Positions 8,278-13,296 of a DNA stretch of 13,296 nucleotides are shown in pieces; positions within the stretch are counted from its first letter, which is position 1, and each line of letters begins with the position of its first letter. The notes below the pieces were generated by a model. That model ran no database searches. It was not told the origin of the DNA and saw only the letters and a program-made list of their open reading frames with translations. The translations under genes were made by a program, and so were the position numbers. This stretch comes from Pseudomonadota bacterium (GTDB lineage: Bacteria; Pseudomonadota; Gammaproteobacteria; Burkholderiales; Burkholderiaceae_C), in the NCBI GenBank assembly GCA_030918015.1, contig JAUPTP010000016.1, positions 1 to 13,296 on the forward strand. The letters run 5' to 3'.

Positions 8278-11136
8278 ATGACTGCTGCCAAGACTGCCAA
8301 GCCGCGCCGTGCTGCGCGTGCCGTGTCCACTGCCGGGGCCGCGCCGGCCGTACCGGGACGCATCGACTGGGAGGGCATTCGCGCCCGACTGCGCGAGTTC
8401 GTGTCCCATTACGCCAGCGCCAGTTATGAGCGCGGGCAGGCGCAGGCCTACTGGAGCGCGCTGCTGCGCTGCTACGACGTGGGCGAGCAGGTGCTCAGCC
8501 GCGCCTTCGAGCACCGGCTCAAGCTGGGCAAGAAGAACAACTATGTCGATGCCTTCATTCCGGGCAAGCTGATCGTCGAGCACAAGGGCTCGCATGTGGA
8601 TCTGGGCTCGGCGGTGGAGCAGCTTCAGGGCTATTACAGCCTGCTGCCGCCCAGCGAGCAGCCGCGCTACGCGGTGCTCTGCAATTTCCAGACGCTGCGG
8701 CTCTACGACTTCAGCAATCTGGCGCGCACCGTGGTGCATGAATGCGCGCTGCACGAACTGCCGCAGAAGGCCGAGCTGTTCAAGTTCCTGCTGCCCGATG
8801 AGGACAGCGCGGGCTTCCTCGAACAGCCGGGCGTGGACACCACCGCCGCGCGTGCGGTGGCCGATCTGCACGCGGCGCTGGCCGCCGACGGCTATGGCGG
8901 GCGTGATCTGGAGGTCTTGCTCACCCGGCTGATCTTCTGTTTCTTTGGCGACGACACCGGCATCTTTGGCGAGAACGTGCAGTTCTATCGCCTGCTGAGC
9001 GCCACCGCCGAGGATGGCAGCGATCTGGGCCCGACGCTGGCCAAGCTGTTCGAGGTGCTCGATACCGCGCACGAGCGTCGCTCGGCCAAGCTGCCGCAGC
9101 GCTTTGCCGATTTCGCCTACATCAATGGCCAGTTGTTTGCGGGGCATTGCCGGCTGCCTGATTTCGATGCGGCGCAGCGGGCGGTGATCCTGAAATGCTC
9201 GGCGCTGAACTGGGGCAGCATCAGCCCGGCGATCTTCGGCAGCATGTTCCAGGCGGTGCTGGAGTCGGGGCGGCTGGATGCGCGGCAGAAGCTCGCGGCG
9301 GCGCGGCGCGAGCTGGGGGCGCATTACACCAGCGAGCGCAACATCCTGCGTGCCATCGGGCCGCTGTTTCTCGACGAGCTGCAGGCGGAGCTGGCCGCGG
9401 CCAAGACCAGCAAGCCCCGGCTGCAGGCGCTGCACGACAGGCTCGCCGGGCTGCGGCTGCTCGATCCGGCCTGCGGCTGCGGCAATTTCCTGGTGGTGGC
9501 CTTCCAGCAGCTGCGTCTGCTGGAGATCGAGCTGGTGCACCGTCTGCACGGCGACGCCACCAAGAGCCGCGGCCTGCTGGACATGCGCGATCTGCTGCGG
9601 GTGCAGGTCGATCAGTTCTACGGCATCGAGATTGACGCGGCGGCGGCGCACATCGCCCGCGTGGCGCTGTGGATCACCGATCACCAGATGAATCTGGTGG
9701 CCTCCCAGCGCCTGGGCCAGGCCCGGCCCAGCGTGCCGCTGACGCACAGCGCCACCATCGTCGAAGGCAATGCGCTGCGGGTGGATTGGGCCAAGGCGCT
9801 GCCTCCGGAGCAATGTAGCTTCGTCGTGGGCAATCCGCCGTTTGTGGGACGCCAGCATCAAACAGAGGAGCAGAAGACGGACCTGACTGCGGTCTGCTCC
9901 GGTCTGCAGGGCGGAGGAGTGCTTGACTATGTGGCGGCGTGGTACGTCAAAGCTGCGAGCTATATCCAGGCTGCGCCGGCGGTGCGTGCAGCGTTTGTCT
10001 CGACCAACAGCATCACGCAGGGCGAGCAGGTCGGTGTGCTCTGGGGCTGGATGCTGGCGCAGGGCATGAAAATCCAGTTCGCGCACCGCACCTTCCAGTG
10101 GAGCAACGACGCCAAGGGTGTAGCGGCGGTGCACTGCGTGATCATCGGCTTTGGCATGCAGGATCGGGCCGACAAGCGTTTGTTCGACTACCCGGACATC
10201 AGGGCCGAGCCGACCGAGATCACTGCCAATCAGATCAATCCGTATCTTGTCGATGCGCCCGAGGTGTTCCTCGACAAGAGACGTAAGCCCCTGTGCGAGG
10301 GCGCTCCCGAAATGGTGTTTGGCAACATGCCTAACGATGGTGGCAACCTGTTGCTGTCGCCAGAAGAGGCGGATGCCCTTCGGACTTGCGATCCGGTTGC
10401 GGCAAAGTACTTGCGCCGCTTTCTGGGGGCCGACGAATTCATCAACGATCTACCGCGTTATTGCCTGTGGCTCAAGGACAGCACCGCTGCCGACCGGAAA
10501 GCTTCGCCGGAGGTTCGGCGGCGTGCTGATGCGGTCCGAGCTACCCGTGCGGCCAGCAATCGTGAAGCGACCAAGAAGCTTGCCGACACTCCGCACCTGT
10601 TCGGCGAAATTCGGCACACCGACAAGCCCTACGTGGTGGTTCCGCTGCACTCATCGGAAAACCGGCAGTTCGTTCCGATCGGCTACTTCGATGCAGACGT
10701 GATTTGCGGCAACGCGAACTCGATGCTGCCGGATGCCAGCCTGTACGACTTTGGCCTGCTGTGCTCGACGATGCACAACGCCTGGATGCGCACAGTCTGT
10801 GGACGCATCAAGAGCGATTACCGCTATTCCAACACCATCGTCTACAACAACTTCGTCTGGCCGGAGCCGCCGACCGACAAGCAGCGTCAGGCCATCGGCA
10901 CGGCGGCTCAGGGGGTGCTGGATGCGCGCGCGGCGGAGGCGAAGCGATGTGCCGCGGCAGGACAGGGCTGTTCGCTGGCCGATCTCTACGACCCGCTGAC
11001 CATGCCGCCCGAGCTGCGCAAGGCGCACCAGAAGCTGGACAAGGCGGTGGATGCCGCCTACGGCTACAAGGGCCGCGCGGATGACGCCGAGCGGGTGGCC
11101 TTCCTGTTCGAGCGCTATCAGGCCTTGTCGGGCTGA
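8278..11136 (+). CDS. MmeI-like single-chain restriction-modification enzyme (Type IIG/IIL)
   Basis: The 952-residue protein has the parts of MmeI-type enzymes in order. The N-terminal nuclease has Asp91-x9-Glu101-x-Lys103 (D...EHK), the same D-x9-ExK spacing described for MmeI. A helical linker leads to an N6-adenine methyltransferase with GAHYTS (347-352), the AdoMet loop DPACGCGNF (396-404) and NPPF at 519-522. A target-recognition region (roughly 600-850) and a C-terminal helical tail with VWPEPPTDKQR and LADLYDPLTMPPELRKAHQK close the chain. Family enzymes bind a short asymmetric site, methylate adenine on one strand and cut about two turns away. No separate methylase or specificity gene is needed, and none is adjacent. 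The start at 8278 follows a G-rich ribosome-site-like stretch; an ATG at 8236 lacks one. The frame is intact. GC falls to about 60% between 9841 and 10860 against about 72-75% at both ends. The 3' end overlaps parA by 19 bases. Confidence 0.93.
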   Translation: MTAAKTAKPRRAARAVSTAGAAPAVPGRIDWEGIRARLREFVSHYASASYERGQAQAYWSALLRCYDVGEQVLSRAFEHRLKLGKKNNYVDAFIPGKLIVEHKGSHVDLGSAVEQLQGYYSLLPPSEQPRYAVLCNFQTLRLYDFSNLARTVVHECALHELPQKAELFKFLLPDEDSAGFLEQPGVDTTAARAVADLHAALAADGYGGRDLEVLLTRLIFCFFGDDTGIFGENVQFYRLLSATAEDGSDLGPTLAKLFEVLDTAHERRSAKLPQRFADFAYINGQLFAGHCRLPDFDAAQRAVILKCSALNWGSISPAIFGSMFQAVLESGRLDARQKLAAARRELGAHYTSERNILRAIGPLFLDELQAELAAAKTSKPRLQALHDRLAGLRLLDPACGCGNFLVVAFQQLRLLEIELVHRLHGDATKSRGLLDMRDLLRVQVDQFYGIEIDAAAAHIARVALWITDHQMNLVASQRLGQARPSVPLTHSATIVEGNALRVDWAKALPPEQCSFVVGNPPFVGRQHQTEEQKTDLTAVCSGLQGGGVLDYVAAWYVKAASYIQAAPAVRAAFVSTNSITQGEQVGVLWGWMLAQGMKIQFAHRTFQWSNDAKGVAAVHCVIIGFGMQDRADKRLFDYPDIRAEPTEITANQINPYLVDAPEVFLDKRRKPLCEGAPEMVFGNMPNDGGNLLLSPEEADALRTCDPVAAKYLRRFLGADEFINDLPRYCLWLKDSTAADRKASPEVRRRADAVRATRAASNREATKKLADTPHLFGEIRHTDKPYVVVPLHSSENRQFVPIGYFDADVICGNANSMLPDASLYDFGLLCSTMHNAWMRTVCGRIKSDYRYSNTIVYNNFVWPEPPTDKQRQAIGTAAQGVLDARAAEAKRCAAAGQGCSLADLYDPLTMPPELRKAHQKLDKAVDAAYGYKGRADDAERVAFLFERYQALSG

Positions 11137-11915
11137 GGCGCGGCCAGCCCCGGCTCCAGCCGCGCGTGCAGCGCGACGAACTCCTGCGTCAGCCGGTGCT
11201 TCGGGTCGAGGTGGATCAGTGGCAGCGACTGCTCGTGCGATTCCTTGATGCGCACCGTCGACGACAGGTAGGGCTCGAGCACCGGCAGGCCCTCGGCGAC
11301 CAGCTCGCCGACGACCTTGCGCGGCAGCGTCGCGCGCGGCTGGAACTGGTTGACGATGATGCCCTCGACCGCCAGGCCGCGGTTGTGGTCGGCCTGCAGC
11401 TCGCGCACGTTCTCCAGCAGCGCGTAGAGCGCGCGGCGCGAGAAGTCGTCGCAGTCGAACGGGATCAGGCAGCGGTCCGAGGCGATCAGCGCCGAGCGGG
11501 TGTAGAAGTTCAGCGCCGGCGGCGTGTCGATGTAGATGCGGTCGTACTGCGCGGCCAGCTCGTCGAGCGCGTCGCGCAGCTTGTAGATCTTGTAGCGCGA
11601 CTCCAGCTTGCCCTGCAGCTCCTCCAGCGCCGGGCTGGAGGGCATCAGGTGCAGATGCTCGAAGGGCGTGGGCACGACGAAGCCGGCCGCATCCTTCGGA
11701 TTCATCGTGAAGCGCAGCGTCTGCTCGAAGAAGCCGCCCAGGTCGGCGTCCAGTGCATCCGCCCCGGCCCCGAGCAGGTAGCGGGTGCTGTTGCCTTGCG
11801 TGTCGAGATCGATCAGCAGCGTGCGCAGGCCGCGGCTGGCGCTGATCGCCGCCAGGTTGCAGGTGATGGTCGACTTGCCGACCCCTCCCTTCTGGTTGAA
11901 GACGACACGACGCAT
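11118..11915 (-). CDS. ParA-family ATPase without an adjacent parB
   Basis: The 265-residue protein is a ParA/Soj/MinD-superfamily ATPase. It has the deviant Walker A box KGGVGKST at residues 9-16 with signature Lys9, the A' region LLIDLDTQGNST (33-44), and the Walker B strand IYIDTPP (127-133). Such ATPases form ATP-dependent dimers on DNA or membrane and position chromosomes, plasmids or protein complexes, usually with a partner protein. There is no N-terminal DNA-binding domain, so it is the small (type Ib/chromosomal-like) form, and no ParB or centromere-like repeat array is visible. Its cargo is therefore unknown. The ATG at 11915 gives the standard N-terminus, with GGGAG about 10 bases upstream. 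A CACAAT box (11966-11961, minus strand) may be its -10. Its last codons overlap the restriction gene in the opposite direction by 19 bases. Confidence 0.93.
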   Translation of the reverse strand: MRRVVFNQKGGVGKSTITCNLAAISASRGLRTLLIDLDTQGNSTRYLLGAGADALDADLGGFFEQTLRFTMNPKDAAGFVVPTPFEHLHLMPSSPALEELQGKLESRYKIYKLRDALDELAAQYDRIYIDTPPALNFYTRSALIASDRCLIPFDCDDFSRRALYALLENVRELQADHNRGLAVEGIIVNQFQPRATLPRKVVGELVAEGLPVLEPYLSSTVRIKESHEQSLPLIHLDPKHRLTQEFVALHARLEPGLAAPQPDKA

Positions 11916-12145
11916 GGCAATGGGGCTCCCGGCAGTGGCAATGAGGACGGCTCAGGGGCCATTGTGCGTCGGTGCGGGAAACTCCCCCCCAAAATACGAT
12001 GCGGCGCTGCAACATTGCCTTGTGCAGAAGATGACAATCGGCAGTGGAGGAGCAGCGCGGCATCGTCCGAGGGCCTGGTGGCCGGGGGGGATCCGCCTTG
12101 TTTCGTTTCCGGAGGTTGTCTTCATTGCATCGGAAATGAAAGATC
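11916..12145. other. 230-base divergent intergenic region between the parA-like gene and the small unknown gene
   Basis: No gene is seen here. The stretch contains -10-like CACAAT for parA (11966-11961, minus strand) and GACAAT (12033-12038, plus strand) with no good -35 partner for either. It has a C7 run (11984-11990) and a G7 run (12084-12090), an imperfect GGGA/TCCC dyad at 11976-11986, and a GGAGG at 12110-12114 too far from the ATG at 12146 to serve it. It probably holds both divergent promoters, but exact sites cannot be fixed. Confidence 0.4.
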
Positions 12146-12577
12146 ATGGACAAAGACGCTGTGCATCCCGGGGGCGATGCGGCCCGACCTCTCGAGGCGC
12201 TGCTGGGGCTGCTGCAGCCGGCCCTGGGGCGCACGTTCGGCGAGATCCGGTTCTGGGGCTTTGCGGTCGTGCGGCCCAATGACCGCTGCTGGCGTCTGGA
12301 GTCGCTCCGCAGCGAGGGCCAGATCCTGTGCCTGGGCCTGCTGGATGCGGAGCCGCCGGTCACCGGGCCCGCCACCCTGGCGCAGCTCTGGATCGCCCGC
12401 CCCGTCGGCCTGACCCTGTCGTCGCATGGCCTGACCTTCGAGCGTGCCGAGCGGCTGGGATTCGACCGCACCGAGGCCTGGCCCGACGGCGACGGGCTGC
12501 ACTACCAGCTCTGTACCACGCGTGGCACGGCCCGCTTCGAGATCCAGGGTCTGCCCGCCCTGACGCTGCAGGCCTGA
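12146..12577 (+). CDS. Hypothetical small cytoplasmic protein upstream of a lipoprotein gene
   Basis: I do not recognise this 143-residue protein. It has no signal peptide or membrane segment. The first half is helical then strand-rich (FGEIRFWGFAVV at about 31-42), followed by LAQLW and a second strand-rich half ending TARFEIQGLPALTLQA. It is mildly acidic, with codon use like its neighbours and an intact frame ending in TGA. The ribosome site is weak (GGAAATGAAAG just before the ATG). It ends 28 bases before the lipoprotein gene on the same strand, so the two are probably co-transcribed. If the lipoprotein domain is toxin-like, an antagonist role would be one possibility, but nothing in the sequence shows it. 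Confidence 0.7.
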   Translation: MDKDAVHPGGDAARPLEALLGLLQPALGRTFGEIRFWGFAVVRPNDRCWRLESLRSEGQILCLGLLDAEPPVTGPATLAQLWIARPVGLTLSSHGLTFERAERLGFDRTEAWPDGDGLHYQLCTTRGTARFEIQGLPALTLQA

Positions 12578-12605
12578 GCAGAAGTTCCTTGACGAGGAGA
12601 GACCG

Positions 12606-13220
12606 ATGATGAAACGACAGATGGGCTGGCTGGCGCTGGCCCTGGTGCTGGCAGGCTGCGCCGGTCCGCGCGGGGGCATGACCCTGCCGCCGCCGCTGGC
12701 TGCCCGTGCGGTGGTGCTGCAGCCCGGCGAGCCCGGCTACGACCGGGCCCGGATCGACGCCGCGGTCAAGGCGCCCGGTCAGGGCGGCGTGTCCGAGGGG
12801 GTCGTGATCCGGCTGGCCGAGGACCTGCCGGTCTGGCGCCTGTGGAACGGGCCGGGTCGGGTGGATGCCCGCGGCCACACCAATCGCCTTGGCGGCTGGT
12901 GGTCGCATGACGCCCCCCGCGGCACGGTGCAGGCCTACCGGGCCGCCTACGAGATCTGCCTGGGCTGGAACGAGCTGCGCTGGGTGGCCCGCTGCACGCT
13001 CAAGGCGGGCACGGTCGTCGTGGTGGGGCCAGGCCAGTCGGTCTCGCCGCAGACCTGCGGCGACGGCAGCGGTCTGGAGCGCTACGAGGCCAATGCCCGC
13101 GACTGGCAGCTCTATCTGGACCAGCCCTGGAGCCGGGGCAGCGAGCTGGTGTGCCCCGAGGAGTCGGCCGACTACGAGGCCGATCCGGACGAGCTCTCGC
13201 GCCCGAAGCGCACATCCTGA
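12606..13220 (+). CDS. Lipoprotein with a polymorphic-toxin-like C-terminal domain signature
   Basis: The 204-residue protein starts with a signal peptide (KR, then a hydrophobic core) ending in the lipobox LAGC, with lipidated Cys18. Ala follows the cysteine, so sorting to the outer membrane is expected. The remaining part has conserved-looking elements: VWRLWNG (76-82), GGWWS (96-100), YRAAYEICLGWN (111-122), GTVVVVGPGQSV (about 135-146) and QLYL (168-171). This order resembles, from memory, a domain at the C-terminus of some contact-dependent or filamentous-haemagglutinin-type toxins (pattern R...G.WW...YR..YA...WN...VGP...Q), possibly ADP-ribosyltransferase-related. That likeness is an inference and activity is not shown. 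A strong GAGGAGA ribosome site (12594-12600) supports ATG 12606; ATG 12609 is the alternative. Cysteines at 118 and elsewhere could form disulfides. Its 3' end overlaps an opposing gene by 49 bases. Confidence 0.8.
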   Translation: MMKRQMGWLALALVLAGCAGPRGGMTLPPPLAARAVVLQPGEPGYDRARIDAAVKAPGQGGVSEGVVIRLAEDLPVWRLWNGPGRVDARGHTNRLGGWWSHDAPRGTVQAYRAAYEICLGWNELRWVARCTLKAGTVVVVGPGQSVSPQTCGDGSGLERYEANARDWQLYLDQPWSRGSELVCPEESADYEADPDELSRPKRTS

Positions 13221-13294
13221 AGCCGATCACGCTGCCACAGCGCCGGAAAGAGCCGGGTCCACAGCCCGGCCACCAGCAGCACGCCCACGCCCCC
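13172..13294 (-). CDS. C-terminus of a probable MFS-type transporter, partial
   Basis: On the minus strand the frame entering from the window's right edge is open for 40 codons and ends at TAG (13174-13172). It reads GVGVLLVAGLWTRLFPALWQ and then RDRL followed by a polar tail rich in Ser and Arg. A last hydrophobic helix running into a W-x-R-x-FPAL-x-x-x-DRL tail is typical of major-facilitator transporters ending in the cytoplasm, so I infer a permease gene continuing beyond the window. It overlaps the 3' end of the convergent lipoprotein gene by 49 bases. The fragment is short, so the family call is tentative. Confidence 0.5.
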   Translation of the reverse strand, partial: GGVGVLLVAGLWTRLFPALWQRDRLQDVRFGRESSSGSAS

Positions 13295-13296
13295 CA

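Noticed and set aside
8272..10134. A minus-strand open frame of about 620 codons opposite the restriction-modification gene
   Set aside because: The translation is low-complexity in Arg, Gln and Leu with no domain, while the plus strand carries complete family motifs.
11130..11150. GGGCTG / CAGCCC 6-bp inverted repeat at the restriction gene stop
   Set aside because: The stem is short with a 9-base loop and no T-run; pairings of this size are common by chance at this GC content.
12116..12139. A possible seven-codon leader frame starting TTG after GGAGG
   Set aside because: The ribosome site would be only one or two bases from the start, and nothing else supports a translated leader.

Overview
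The window is a gene-dense, high-GC (roughly 70%) piece of a bacterial chromosome. Several things point to a betaproteobacterium of the order Burkholderiales: a BPSS1780-type membrane protein beside a ThrB of the aminoglycoside-phosphotransferase-like type, polA next to that pair, and the overall codon use. The genus cannot be fixed from this sequence. No rRNA, tRNA, CRISPR array or transposase was seen.

Layout. (1) 1-1000: the 3' end of a rhodanese-type sulfurtransferase gene, then a universal stress protein gene with a good FNR/Anr-like box upstream. (2) 996-2643, minus strand: a probable two-gene unit of a membrane-anchored protein of unknown function followed by an AIM24/TIGR00266 protein. 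(3) 2681-3472, plus strand: a short-chain dehydrogenase, divergent from the previous unit across a gap of only about 37 bases. (4) 3477-5241, minus strand: thrB (homoserine kinase) followed by the BPSS1780-type membrane protein. (5) 5347-8187: complete polA with all three enzymatic domains apparently intact. (6) 8278-11136: a single-gene MmeI-like (Type IIG/IIL) restriction-modification enzyme, the clearest accessory gene here. (7) 11118-11915, minus strand: an orphan ParA-family ATPase whose 3' end overlaps the restriction gene. (8) 12146-13220: a small protein of unknown function and a lipoprotein with a toxin-like domain signature, probably co-transcribed. (9) 13172-end, minus strand: the C-terminus of a probable transporter.

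How the genes fit together. Most are independent housekeeping genes packed with very short intergenic gaps, including convergent pairs whose stop codons lie inside shared inverted repeats. The restriction-modification protein works alone: it carries nuclease, adenine methyltransferase and target-recognition parts in one chain. Its target-recognition half is clearly lower in GC (about 60% by hand count) than its two ends (about 72-75%), which suggests domain exchange. Several genes (polA, the dehydrogenase, the unknown membrane-anchored protein) have an ACAAT- or TAGAAT-like -10 element 6-7 bases before the start codon, the arrangement expected for leaderless or near-leaderless mRNAs.

The best candidates for new biology are the mosaic MmeI-like enzyme, the toxin-domain-like lipoprotein with its unknown upstream partner, and the compact leaderless-type promoters.
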